A stretch of 13,535 nt of DNA from an uncultured Clostridia bacterium (GCA_937907305.1 CALERQ010000199.1:1-13535); one strand, 5' to 3'. Counted from the stretch's first letter, positions 5,968-13,392 are shown. Numbers and translations are program-made. Notes: generated by a model from the letters alone, not told the origin.

Positions 5968-6567
5968 ATGTCAAGTTCCACCAATCGCACCTGTACCCTT
6001 ACCACCCTCGGCATTCTCACCGCTATCATCCTGGTGATGACCTTCACCCCCCTCGGCTACATCAAAACCCTGGGCCTGGAGATCACACTCCTGCACATCC
6101 CCGTCATCCTTGGCGCCGCACTTACCGGTCCCGTCGGCGGCATGGTGCTGGGTGCCGTGTTCGGCTTCACCAGCTTCTTTCAGTGCTTCGGTCTAAGTTA
6201 TTTTGGTACCACCCTGTTCAGCATCAATCCCTTTGGTACTTTCATCGTCTGTGTCATCCCCCGCATCCTGCTGGGCCTCGTCGCCGCCTATATCTACCGT
6301 GCCTTTGACCACCTCACCGGCAAATGGAGCGGTACCATCACTGGCGCACTGGCCACCCTCTGCCATACAGCCATGTTTATGGGTACCCTGGTGCTGTTCT
6401 TCTACACCAGCGATTACCTGCAGGGCATCGCGCAGTACTACGGCGCCACCAATATTTTCGCCTTTATCATCGCCTTTGTCGGCTTGCAGGGCCTCCTGGA
6501 GATCGTCCTCGCCGCCGTCGTTGTTGGTGCGCTGGTCCCCATCATCAAAAAGACCCGCCGAGTATAA
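5968..6567 (+). CDS. ECF transporter S component, possibly for pantothenate (PanT-like)
   Basis: Substrate-binding membrane subunit of an energy-coupling-factor transporter, which captures a vitamin and associates with a shared EcfAA'T motor encoded elsewhere. The 199-residue protein is hydrophobic, with about six membrane segments (roughly 12-31, 40-58, 60-78, 88-110, 122-146, 160-192) and a basic C-terminus (KKTRRV). The segments LEITLLHIPVILGAALTGP (37-55), AVFGFTSFF (63-71) and VIPRILLGLVAAYIY (96-110) resemble the PanT/FolT-type S-component family as I recall it. The strong motif ITLLHIPVILGA and the nearby coaX favour pantothenate, but folate or another vitamin cannot be excluded. The start has AAGGAGG at 5955-5961, 6 bases upstream. 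No ATPase or T-component gene is in the window, consistent with a group II (shared-motor) system. Confidence 0.85.
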   Translation: MSSSTNRTCTLTTLGILTAIILVMTFTPLGYIKTLGLEITLLHIPVILGAALTGPVGGMVLGAVFGFTSFFQCFGLSYFGTTLFSINPFGTFIVCVIPRILLGLVAAYIYRAFDHLTGKWSGTITGALATLCHTAMFMGTLVLFFYTSDYLQGIAQYYGATNIFAFIIAFVGLQGLLEIVLAAVVVGALVPIIKKTRRV

Positions 6568-6613
6568 TTCCATAGGAACATAAAAAGTTTCTTAGAAGGG
6601 AGTCACTTGCTTT

Positions 6614-7222
6614 ATGAATATGAGTGAATACCAGAATGTTAAAGGATTTACCTATTTAGAGTACTGTGATTACTTACAGGAAAAGTATGGAATTGGATTA
6701 GCGGATTATATGACAAAATCATACAACCCTAATCCAAAATGTAAACGGACCAAGGAAGGACTAATTGCACATCATAAAAAAGAAGACACTATGATTATGC
6801 TATCTACGAAGGAAATAGCTCAAATGTGTCCATTTGAATGGCAATTAAAAAAGAATATCGTTTACTGCGATTACTTGGAGCATCTATTATTGCACATTTT
6901 GATTTGTAAGTATCCATCTGAAAATAAAGTTGATTTTGTTTCCACGGGTATTGGTGGTGTGGTTAACTTTATTACTCCTGAGCTAAACGATTTGTATAGT
7001 GGATGGAATACAAATCAGGTATGGCGAAAGAACTGCCATGATAGAGTATCAGCAGATAAAGATGTTTACTTGGCAATTCTAAAACAATTTGTTGATATTG
7101 AGAAAGACAATCCGGCCTTTGAAATTGATATGCTGTGTCATAGCTTAAATCAACAGTATGGTCTTTGGGATGATGCATGTAATAAGAAACTTTATGCGGA
7201 GATTAAGTTGTTAAGTGAATGA
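6614..7222 (+). CDS. AT-rich hypothetical protein with HNH-nuclease-like residues
   Basis: A 202-residue protein I do not recognise. It has no signal peptide or membrane helix. The central part, EGLIAHHKKED (48-58) followed by NIVYCDYLEHLLLHILI (81-97), is reminiscent of phage-type HNH endonucleases, where a His pair begins the motif, an Asn opens the second strand (N-L-V-Y-L) and the final helix carries H-x3-H. Candidate residues are His53, His54, Asn81, His90 and His94. The spacing between the halves is short on Gly and lacks the usual zinc-cysteine pairs, so a nuclease role is only a suggestion. The gene is strikingly AT-rich against GC-rich neighbours and uses codons such as AAA, TTA and ATA freely, suggesting horizontal transfer. 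GAAGGGAG ends 11 bases before the ATG at 6614; a second in-frame ATG is at 6620. A TATAAT at 6563-6568 overlaps the previous stop but has no good -35. Confidence 0.7.
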   Translation: MNMSEYQNVKGFTYLEYCDYLQEKYGIGLADYMTKSYNPNPKCKRTKEGLIAHHKKEDTMIMLSTKEIAQMCPFEWQLKKNIVYCDYLEHLLLHILICKYPSENKVDFVSTGIGGVVNFITPELNDLYSGWNTNQVWRKNCHDRVSADKDVYLAILKQFVDIEKDNPAFEIDMLCHSLNQQYGLWDDACNKKLYAEIKLLSE

Positions 7223-7254
7223 TATAGCAAAATAAGAGCTAAATATATGAAACA

Positions 7255-7293
7255 TATAATGAGCCCCATCCGAGAAGGAAGGGGCTCATTATA
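7255..7293. terminator. Bidirectional terminator between convergent genes
   Basis: A perfect 13-bp inverted repeat, TATAATGAGCCCC (7255-7267) and GGGGCTCATTATA (7281-7293), with a 13-base loop. It has a GC-rich upper stem and AT-rich base, and lies between the 3' ends of the plus-strand orphan gene (7222) and the minus-strand alkyltransferase-like gene (7322). The T-rich stretch after it on the plus strand is interrupted (7289-7323). Its symmetry fits termination of both converging transcripts. Confidence 0.75.
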
Positions 7294-7321
7294 TTATACT
7301 ATGTTATGCTTTTCGTTTCTT

Positions 7322-7804
7322 TTAGTCCAGCGGATGCTCCAGCGCCATAAAGGCTCCCTTCACATCCTCCCCGGCCGGGTAATGGTACTCCTCGTCATGC
7401 TCCGTCTCGGGGTCGCCCACCCGGTGCGTCGGGATAAAAATCGGAATGGGACAGTCGTCCACCGCTTTAATCACCCGCGCGCGGTTTTCCTCGGTGTCCT
7501 CCAGCGCCAGCGCCGCCAGCAGCGTCGGCGTGGTAAAGTGCTCTCCGTAGGGAATGCGGATCACCGTCTCCCATACCTCCCGCTCAAAGTCACTCCCGCC
7601 GGGCGCCAGCGGCAGCGTAAAGATGACCCGGTGCCCGGTCCAGTATTCCTGTATCTGCTGGAAGCCCTTCTTCAGCAGCGGGGTCTCCTCCTCGTCGCAG
7701 TCCACCTCCAGCCCGTCGCCAAAGATGACCCGGCTCAGTGCATAGTCGTCGTTCTCCACCAGCGTGATCCACCCCGGCCCCAGCTCCTTGGTAAACTTCT
7801 TCAT
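7322..7804 (-). CDS. Alkyltransferase-like protein (Ogt/MGMT fold) lacking the catalytic cysteine
   Basis: A 160-residue homologue of methylated-DNA-protein cysteine methyltransferase. It has the FEREVWETVIRIPYGE helix region (73-88, compare FQxxVWxALxxIPYGE in Ogt), a winged-helix-like stretch (about 89-117), and the active-site strand IPIFIPTHRVG (120-130). The canonical PCHRV reads PTHRV: Thr126, codon ACG at 7429-7427, replaces the methyl-accepting Cys. The usual Arg-finger/Asn-hinge region (AVRAVGxANxxN) is also changed (ARVIKAVDDC), so repair activity is not expected. Known ATL proteins, with Trp or Ala at this site, bind O6-alkylguanine and recruit nucleotide excision repair; that role is a family inference. 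The N-terminal part (1-70) resembles the Ogt/Ada N-domain. The start ATG at 7804 has GGAGGG (7817-7812) 7 bases upstream; the longer GTG start at 7819 overlaps that ribosome site. It is separated from the upstream minus-strand gene by 191 bases, so likely has its own AT-rich promoter around 7820-7860. Confidence 0.85.
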   Translation of the reverse strand: MKKFTKELGPGWITLVENDDYALSRVIFGDGLEVDCDEEETPLLKKGFQQIQEYWTGHRVIFTLPLAPGGSDFEREVWETVIRIPYGEHFTTPTLLAALALEDTEENRARVIKAVDDCPIPIFIPTHRVGDPETEHDEEYHYPAGEDVKGAFMALEHPLD

Positions 7805-7883
7805 ACTCATTCCCTCCACAACATATACAAATCGTATAATTATAAGTCTATTTTACAGACAGAGCTGCATGTTACGGCGGCTT

Positions 7884-7951
7884 GGCGAAAATCGCCGCTG
7901 GCTGCGTTGACCTCCCAAGGCAACAGCCCGTCTTCGCCGGGCAACAGCCTT
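7884..7951. repeat. Structured intergenic palindromes between two minus-strand genes
   Basis: Two hairpins can form: GGCGA/TCGCC around AAA (7884-7896), and a larger one, AAGGC/GCCTT (7917-7921 with 7947-7951) with a symmetric AACA/AACA internal loop and an inner GCCCG/CGGGC stem (7926-7930 with 7938-7942). There is no T-tract on either strand, so it is not a clear terminator, and its architecture differs from the three cloverleaf repeats. It may be a different dispersed repeat or an RNA-processing site at the end of the rsgA-operon transcript. Confidence 0.4.
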
Positions 7952-7995
7952 GCTTCGGTCTGCCTTGCCATCATCCGATTTCCCCCCGCGCCGCC

Positions 7996-8535
7996 TCACT
8001 TGCAGTACTTCCGGAAAATCTCCAAATACCGGTCGCCAAAGGAAACCAGCGTCACATCATCCAGCGGCAGCACCAGCGGATCAGAAAGCCAGTTGCCCAG
8101 CGCGTCCACCCGCTTCATGGTCAGGTAGCGGCTGTCCACTTTCTGTATCTTCCCCAGGAAGTACAGCGATTCCTCCGGGTTGCCCTCGCACTCCACCGCG
8201 GCCCAGCCGCCGTATTGGGCCATAATGCCCTCCAGCAGCTCCTGCCAGCTGCGGCAGGCAAAGCCCGGCGCCTTTACGGCGTCGTACAGCTTTTCCCCGG
8301 CCATCACCTTTTTCAGGAACGGCACATCGTCCATCTGCTCCGCCTCGGTAATATCGCCGGTGCGCAGGGCGCAGTAGCCGTCCAGCACAAAGTTCGTCTG
8401 CCGCTGCAGCACCACCAGCTCATTTTCCACCGCTACCGGCACCCCGGCATATTCCGGCGCCACCAGTTCATCCCGGTACAGCACCATCATGTTTTTTTGC
8501 TGCATCGCTTTCTGCAGCAGGTCCTTTTCCTGCAT
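7996..8535 (-). CDS. Hypothetical protein with two Sm-like/beta-barrel-like halves, coupled to rsgA
   Basis: A 179-residue soluble acidic protein of unknown function. It appears built of two similar halves: residues about 17-66 (ENELVVLQRQ, FVLDGYCALRTGDITEAE) and about 110-172 (GKIQKVDSRYLTMKRVDALGNW, VLPLDDVTLVSFGDRY). Both show a short beta-rich pattern ending in a D-I/V strand, resembling uncharacterised bacterial proteins with LSm-like barrels; this is a reading of the pattern, not a recognised domain. The FGDRYLEIFRKY C-terminus is a distinctive ending. The start ATG at 8535 lies 1 base after the rsgA stop, with GGAGGG inside the end of rsgA, so translation is very likely coupled. In Bacillus-type clusters rpe and thiN follow rsgA; here this gene takes that place. 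Possible link to ribosome maturation or RNA is contextual only. Confidence 0.8.
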   Translation of the reverse strand: MQEKDLLQKAMQQKNMMVLYRDELVAPEYAGVPVAVENELVVLQRQTNFVLDGYCALRTGDITEAEQMDDVPFLKKVMAGEKLYDAVKAPGFACRSWQELLEGIMAQYGGWAAVECEGNPEESLYFLGKIQKVDSRYLTMKRVDALGNWLSDPLVLPLDDVTLVSFGDRYLEIFRKYCK

Positions 8536-8536
8536 A

Positions 8537-9445
8537 TCATATCCCTCCCTGGGAGCGTCCCATTTTGGCCAGCTCCCATTCCTTCAGCTCTTTCAGTTCG
8601 TTATAGATCGCCACATAGCTGCGGTGCCGGCTTTCGGGGATCAGCCCCTCCCGCACCGCCTCCAGCACGGCGCAGCCCTGCTCGGTGCGGTGGCTGCACC
8701 CGGTGTAGCGGCAATGGTCCTTGTGTTTTTCCATCTCCGGGAAGCACTCGGCCAGTTCCGCTGCCGGCATCGGCTCCGCTTTCGCGAATTCCAGCGCCGA
8801 AAATCCTGGGGTATCGCACAGCCAGCCGCCGTGCCCATCGGGGAAAAGCTCCACATGGCGTGTGGTGTGCCGTCCCCGCCCCAGCTTTTTGCTGATCTCC
8901 CCGGTCGCCAGATTCAATTCCGGGTACAGCCCGTTCATCAGGCTGCTTTTCCCGGCGCCGCTGTTCCCGCAAAAGGCCGTGATCCCGCCTTTCAGCAGAT
9001 CAGCCGCCGCTTCCAGCCCCTCGCCGGTGCGGTTGTTCACCACGGCGGTGGGGTAGCCCGCCCTGCGGTAGATCTCCACCCAGGGTGCCGGGTCGGCCAG
9101 GTCAGGCTTGGTGAAGATCACCACCACCGGGATGTCCCTCCGGGCCGCTATCGCTGTCAGCTGGTCAATGACCAGTGCGTTGGGGGCCGGGTCCGCCAAT
9201 GAGATCACCATGGCCAGCCGGTCCAGGTTGGCCACCGGCGGCCGCTGTAAGGTATTTTTTCTCGGCGCTATGGCGGTAATGCTCCCGCAGCCGGGTTCGG
9301 TCGGCTCAAACCGGCACCGGTCGCCCACCAGCAGGGTGGTCGCGTCCTTGCGGAAGATGCCCCGTCCCCGGCACTCGGTTTTTGTTCCGTCCTCGCTGAT
9401 AACGGTATAAAACCCGCCCAGCGAGCGCACGATCAGCCCCTCCAT
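8537..9445 (-). CDS. rsgA: Small ribosomal subunit biogenesis GTPase RsgA
   Basis: Circularly permuted GTPase that checks the decoding centre during late 30S maturation and is released on GTP hydrolysis. The 302-residue protein shows the parts in order: an N-terminal OB-fold (about 1-68), the G4-like motif FTKPD (111-115) ahead of G1 GNSGAGKSS (160-168), the G2-side HTTRHVELF (193-201) and G3 DTPG (211-214), and a C-terminal zinc finger with Cys245, Cys250, His252 and Cys258. These match the spacing of the Bacillus protein closely. The ATG at 9445 directly follows the TAA stop of prkC (no gap), so it is translated from the same message; a ribosome site would lie inside the end of prkC. It is downstream of stp and prkC, the common Firmicutes order, where PrkC phosphorylates RsgA in some species. 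Confidence 0.97.
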   Translation of the reverse strand: MEGLIVRSLGGFYTVISEDGTKTECRGRGIFRKDATTLLVGDRCRFEPTEPGCGSITAIAPRKNTLQRPPVANLDRLAMVISLADPAPNALVIDQLTAIAARRDIPVVVIFTKPDLADPAPWVEIYRRAGYPTAVVNNRTGEGLEAAADLLKGGITAFCGNSGAGKSSLMNGLYPELNLATGEISKKLGRGRHTTRHVELFPDGHGGWLCDTPGFSALEFAKAEPMPAAELAECFPEMEKHKDHCRYTGCSHRTEQGCAVLEAVREGLIPESRHRSYVAIYNELKELKEWELAKMGRSQGGI

Positions 9446-11428
9446 TTACTCACCAAAGGCCGAAGAATAGTCGGCCGTCCAGTAGTACTGCCCGGTGGCA
9501 AAGTCCACCGAAGCGCTCTTATACACCACGCCGTCGATCAGCACATCCACCATGCAGGTGCCGCTGCCCTGCAGCGGGATGGAAATGAGCCGGGTGTTGC
9601 GGGGCTCTATCACCTCGCTGTATACGGTCTCGCCGTTCAGTACGGCGGTCACATTCACGGTGCCGGGCAGATCAGGCGGCGTGGTCTGCAGCGTCACGGT
9701 GGCCTCGCCGTTCACATTGGCGTTATCCACTGTTCCCACCACCAGGGTGATCTTACTCCCGATGGGCACCATGCTGGGGGAAGCCGGCGTCTGGCTCATC
9801 ACCAGCCCGTCATACTGGTAGTCGGTCAGCTGATAGGTCACCGTCACATCAAACTGCGCGTCCCGCAGCACCTGCACGGCGCTCTCCTCGGGGTAGCCCA
9901 GTACCTCCGGTACCTGCACCTTTTCCTTGTCGCTGCCCACGCTTACATACACCACCACGGTGCTGCCGGCGGCTACGCTCTGTCCGGCGTCGGGGCTGGT
10001 GCGCACCACGCTGCCTTCAGCTATGGTGTCGCTGGCTATATCAGTGGTGGAATATTTCAGCCCCAGGCTCACCAGCTTGGCGTAAACAGCGGTCGCCTCC
10101 TGGTTGGTAAAGGTCGGGATGGTCACCATCTTGCTGCCGGCGCTTACCCACACCTGCACCGTGCTGCCTTTTTTTACGCTGGTGCCGGCGTTGGGGCTCT
10201 GCCGGTAGATCTGCCCTTCCTCATAGTCGGCGTTGTAGTCTTCGCTCTCCAGCTTGATCTTCACTCCGGGGTAGGCCCCATTGGAGGAAGCGGCGGTATA
10301 GTCCACGCCCACCAGGTTGGGCAGGGTGATATCCTCCACCGTCTTAAAGGGCTGATAGATCTGGAACATCACCAGCACAAAGAGCAGGGAAGCCACCACT
10401 ACGCCGCAGGTCACCGCGAACAGCTTGGAAAGCGGGGTGGTCAGCCGGTCGCGCAGCTTTTTCTTTCCGTTATTTTCACCGGCTTCCGCGGCCTTTTTGG
10501 GGGCCATGGCGCCCTGCTTTTTGGGCATAATGCCAATGCCCTCGCCGCTCTTTTTCGCCGGCTTGGCCGCCCGGGCGGTATATGCCGGGAAGGTCGTCTT
10601 GGGGTCCGCCAGCCACTTCCGCAGGTCGGCTATCATCTCACCGCAGTTCTGGTAGCGGTGGTCAGGGTCCTTGGCCATGGCGTGCAGGGTGATCTGCTCC
10701 AGGCCCACCGGCACATTGGGGTTCAGGCTCCGCAGCGCCTTGGGGTTCTGCTCCACCTGCTGCAGCGCCACGCTGATGGGCGACTCCCCGTCAAAGGGCA
10801 GCTTGCCGCTCAGCATCTCAAAGAGGATCACGCCCACCGAGTAGATATCGGTGCGCTGATCCACCGCGCCGCCCAGGGCCTGCTCCGGGCTGATATAGTG
10901 AACGGAACCGATGGCGTTGCCGTCAATGGTGCGGCTCTGGCTCATGGCAAAGCGGGCAATGCCAAAGTCCATCACCTTTACCTCGCCCTTTTCGGTCACC
11001 ATGATGTTCTGCGGCTTCACATCCCGGTGGACAATGCCGTTTTCATGGGCGCACTGCAGGGCGGTCAGCACCAGCCCGGCGATATTGGCGGCCGTTTTGC
11101 CGGGGATGGGCTTTTTCCGCTCGATATACTCCTTCAGGGTAATGCCGCTGACATACTCCATCACCAGGTAGGGGTTGGGCACATCCAGCACCACATCATA
11201 AATTTTGACGATATTGGGGTGAGAAAGGGCATTGATAGCCCGGCTCTCATTGCGGAAGCGCCGCAGGTACTCCTCATCGGCGGCATATTCATCCCGCAGC
11301 ATCTTTACCGCCACGGTCCTCAGCGCCTCGGCATCAAAGGCCCGGTAGACATTGCACATGCCGCCTACCCCCACCAGCTCCTCTATGAGGTAGCGGTCTG
11401 CCAGCTTGGTTCCCAGTATATTTTCCAT
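9446..11428 (-). CDS. prkC: PASTA-domain Ser/Thr protein kinase (PrkC/PknB/Stk1 family)
   Basis: Transmembrane Hanks-type kinase that senses muropeptides or lipid II through extracellular PASTA domains and controls wall synthesis, division and dormancy. The 660-residue protein has a kinase domain (about 13-275) with G-loop GVGGMCNVY (20-28), Lys42, catalytic HRDVKPQN (134-141, Asp136), DFG (154-156), an activation loop rich in Ser/Thr (163-175) and GSVHYISPEQ (174-183). A basic, Lys/Ala-rich juxtamembrane linker (about 280-332) leads to one TM helix (337-357). Outside the membrane are three PASTA repeats (about 365-431, 432-499 and 503-567), ending in a beta-rich C-terminal domain (575-660) that is not a PASTA repeat. 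AGGAGA lies about 10 bases before the ATG at 11428; the stp stop is 16 bases upstream and the rsgA start follows without a gap. Confidence 0.97.
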   Translation of the reverse strand: MENILGTKLADRYLIEELVGVGGMCNVYRAFDAEALRTVAVKMLRDEYAADEEYLRRFRNESRAINALSHPNIVKIYDVVLDVPNPYLVMEYVSGITLKEYIERKKPIPGKTAANIAGLVLTALQCAHENGIVHRDVKPQNIMVTEKGEVKVMDFGIARFAMSQSRTIDGNAIGSVHYISPEQALGGAVDQRTDIYSVGVILFEMLSGKLPFDGESPISVALQQVEQNPKALRSLNPNVPVGLEQITLHAMAKDPDHRYQNCGEMIADLRKWLADPKTTFPAYTARAAKPAKKSGEGIGIMPKKQGAMAPKKAAEAGENNGKKKLRDRLTTPLSKLFAVTCGVVVASLLFVLVMFQIYQPFKTVEDITLPNLVGVDYTAASSNGAYPGVKIKLESEDYNADYEEGQIYRQSPNAGTSVKKGSTVQVWVSAGSKMVTIPTFTNQEATAVYAKLVSLGLKYSTTDIASDTIAEGSVVRTSPDAGQSVAAGSTVVVYVSVGSDKEKVQVPEVLGYPEESAVQVLRDAQFDVTVTYQLTDYQYDGLVMSQTPASPSMVPIGSKITLVVGTVDNANVNGEATVTLQTTPPDLPGTVNVTAVLNGETVYSEVIEPRNTRLISIPLQGSGTCMVDVLIDGVVYKSASVDFATGQYYWTADYSSAFGE

Positions 11429-11444
11429 GTGTTTCGTTCTCCTC

Positions 11445-12182
11445 TCAGCGGTTGTGGATCAGTACGGCGGTGATGTTATCCGGTCCGCCTGCAGCATTGG
11501 CTTTCGCTATCAATGTATGGATATCCCCGCCCCGCAGGATCTCCTGCAGGGTGCCGGCCAGTTCCCCGGGCGGCAGGGTATTATACAGTCCGTCACTGCA
11601 CAGCAGCAGGGCGTCTCCCCGCAGCAGGTCTATCACGGTGTAGTCCGGCTGCACCTCCGGCTCCACCCCTATGGCCCTGGTAATGGCATGCCGGTCCGGA
11701 TGGTGGGCGGCTTCCTCCGGGCTCAGCAGGCCCTGCCGCAGCAGTACCGCCACCGCGGTGTGGTCCTCGGTCACCTGGGCCAGTTCCCCCTGCCGCAGCA
11801 GATAGCAGCGGCTGTCGCCCACATTGGCCACCAGCGCCACCCCGTCACTGATGACGGCGGCGCAAAGGGTACTGCCCATGCCGGTCAGGGCCCCGCCGCT
11901 TTGGCCGCTGCGGGTGTATACCGCCCGGTTGGCCCCGGCGATGGCCGTTTCCAGCAGCAGCCGCAGGCTGCGCTCCTCCATGTGGGGCCGCAGGCTGCTT
12001 TCGATCATGCGGCGCACCTCCTCGGCCGCGATGCCGGCCGCGATTCCTCCGCCGACTTCGCCCCCCATGCCATCGCATACGACGGCATAGCCGCTTCCCC
12101 GGTCAAATACCTCCCCGGCAAAGCGGTCCTCATTGGCTTCCCGCACCATTCCGCGGTCTGTCGCTCCGTAGATATGCAGCAT
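11445..12182 (-). CDS. stp: PP2C-family Ser/Thr phosphatase, partner of the PASTA kinase
   Basis: Cytoplasmic Mg/Mn-dependent phosphatase (Stp1/PrpC) expected to reverse the phosphorylation made by the adjacent PASTA kinase. At 245 residues it is the usual bacterial minimal PP2C length. Metal-binding and signature residues are present: Asp19 (REANEDR), Asp37 and Gly38 (VCDGMGG, 35-41), TGMGSTL (100-106), NVGDSRCYL (120-128), Asp197 (CSDGL) and Asp235 (GGPDNIT, 232-238). The start ATG at 12182 is preceded on the minus strand by GGAGGGG about 9 bases away. It is separated from rlmN by 148 bases with no clear gene and from prkC by 16 bases, whose ribosome site starts immediately after the stop codon, so kinase and phosphatase levels should be co-set. 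Confidence 0.96.
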   Translation of the reverse strand: MLHIYGATDRGMVREANEDRFAGEVFDRGSGYAVVCDGMGGEVGGGIAAGIAAEEVRRMIESSLRPHMEERSLRLLLETAIAGANRAVYTRSGQSGGALTGMGSTLCAAVISDGVALVANVGDSRCYLLRQGELAQVTEDHTAVAVLLRQGLLSPEEAAHHPDRHAITRAIGVEPEVQPDYTVIDLLRGDALLLCSDGLYNTLPPGELAGTLQEILRGGDIHTLIAKANAAGGPDNITAVLIHNR

Positions 12183-12330
12183 CTTTCTTTTCCCCTCCTC
12201 GGGAAGTTTTCCGTCTGTCCGGGCCTTGTCCCCGCCCGGCCTTTGCAGGGAGCCGTTCCCAGCACCCCCGCAGCCTCCGCGCCGTCTCGCGGCCCTTACC
12301 GGGCGGCCGCTCCCCGGCGCTCATTCCTCG

Positions 12331-13392
12331 TCACTTTGTGCCGTTCCCGGCTTTCCCGGCCTCGGCCCTTCGCAGCTGGCCGCAGGCCGCGGCAATGTCG
12401 CTGCCCAGCTCCCGCCGGACGGTCGCGTTCAGTCCCATCGCCCCCAGCCGGGCCGCGAAGCGCTGCACCGCTCCCTTATCCGGCCGCTTGGTGCCGCGTT
12501 CCGCCACCGGGTTCACCGGGATCAGGTTCACATGGCAGTTCTGCCCGCCCAGCAGCTTCGCCAGCGCCTCGGCATGGGCCGGGCTGTCGTTCACCCCGGC
12601 AATGAGGGCGTATTCGTAGCTGATGCGCCGGCCGGTCTTGGCAAAGTAATTTTTGCAGCTTTGCATCAGCCGCGCGATGTTGTATTGCTTATTCACCGGC
12701 ATAATGCCGCTGCGGGTCTCATCATCGGCCGCGTGCAGCGAGATGGAAAGGGTCAGCCCCAGCCCGAGCTCCGCCAGCTCATCAATGCGGTCGCACAGGC
12801 CGCAGGTGGAAAGCGAAACATGCCGCAGGCTCAGGTTCCTCCCCTCCGGCGAAGAGAGTATCGTCAAAAAATCCAGCACATTGCGGTAGTTATCCAGCGG
12901 CTCGCCGATGCCCATCAGCACCAGCGAGGAAATGGGTTCTCCCGCCTGCCGTTCCGCTTCGTACACTTCACCCAGCATTTCGGCTGGGGTCAGGCTGCGC
13001 ACCAGTCCCCCCAGCGTGGAGGCGCAGAACTTGCACCCCATGCGGCAGCCCACCTGCGTGGAAATGCAGAGGCTCAGGCCATGCTCGTACCGCATCAGAA
13101 CGGCTTCCACGCAGTTCTGGTCGGGCAGCTCCAGCAGCAGCTTTACCGTTTCATCCAGCTTGCTTTCCAGCCGCCGCCGGGTGGTAAGCACCGTGAGGAA
13201 AGCATTTTCCTCCAGCTTTTGCCGCAGGGCGGCGGAAAGATTGGTCATTTCGGCAAAGGAGCCGACCCGTTTTTGGTGGATCCACCGGTAGATCTGCCCG
13301 GCACGGAATTTGGGCTCCCCCAGCGTGCCGGTGACCCATTCGGTGAGCCGCGGCAGCGGCATCGAGGAAATATCGACTTTTTCCATATCCAT
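12331..13392 (-). CDS. rlmN: Dual-specificity 23S rRNA/tRNA (adenine-C2)-methyltransferase RlmN
   Basis: Radical SAM enzyme that methylates C2 of A2503 in 23S rRNA and of A37 in some tRNAs, using a cysteine-bound methyl intermediate. The 353-residue protein has the radical-SAM CxxxCxxC at Cys116, Cys120 and Cys123 (CRMGCKFCAS, 116-125), the MGIGEPL motif (160-166), and the two reaction cysteines: Cys337 (GSDIAAACGQL, matching the methyl-carrying Cys355 of E. coli) and Cys109 (matching its Cys118). The Cfr-type differences are not evident, so it is a housekeeping RlmN. Start is ATG at 13392 with AAAGGAG 4 bases upstream; the in-frame ATG two codons on (13386) has a more usual 10-base spacing and may be the real start. 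It is probably the first gene of the stp-prkC-rsgA operon or a separate unit; no rsmB is visible upstream within the window. Confidence 0.96.
   Translation of the reverse strand: MDMEKVDISSMPLPRLTEWVTGTLGEPKFRAGQIYRWIHQKRVGSFAEMTNLSAALRQKLEENAFLTVLTTRRRLESKLDETVKLLLELPDQNCVEAVLMRYEHGLSLCISTQVGCRMGCKFCASTLGGLVRSLTPAEMLGEVYEAERQAGEPISSLVLMGIGEPLDNYRNVLDFLTILSSPEGRNLSLRHVSLSTCGLCDRIDELAELGLGLTLSISLHAADDETRSGIMPVNKQYNIARLMQSCKNYFAKTGRRISYEYALIAGVNDSPAHAEALAKLLGGQNCHVNLIPVNPVAERGTKRPDKGAVQRFAARLGAMGLNATVRRELGSDIAAACGQLRRAEAGKAGNGTK

Noticed and set aside
7322..7804. Active O6-methylguanine-DNA methyltransferase
   Set aside because: The methyl-accepting Cys is Thr and the Arg-finger/Asn-hinge residues are not kept.
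7805..7819. GTG start at 7819 for the alkyltransferase-like gene
   Set aside because: The GTG overlaps the GGAGGG ribosome site that is correctly spaced for the ATG at 7804.
12130..12324. Small basic 64-codon minus-strand frame between rlmN and stp
   Set aside because: It overlaps the start of stp in another frame, lacks a properly spaced ribosome site and shows no recognisable protein features.
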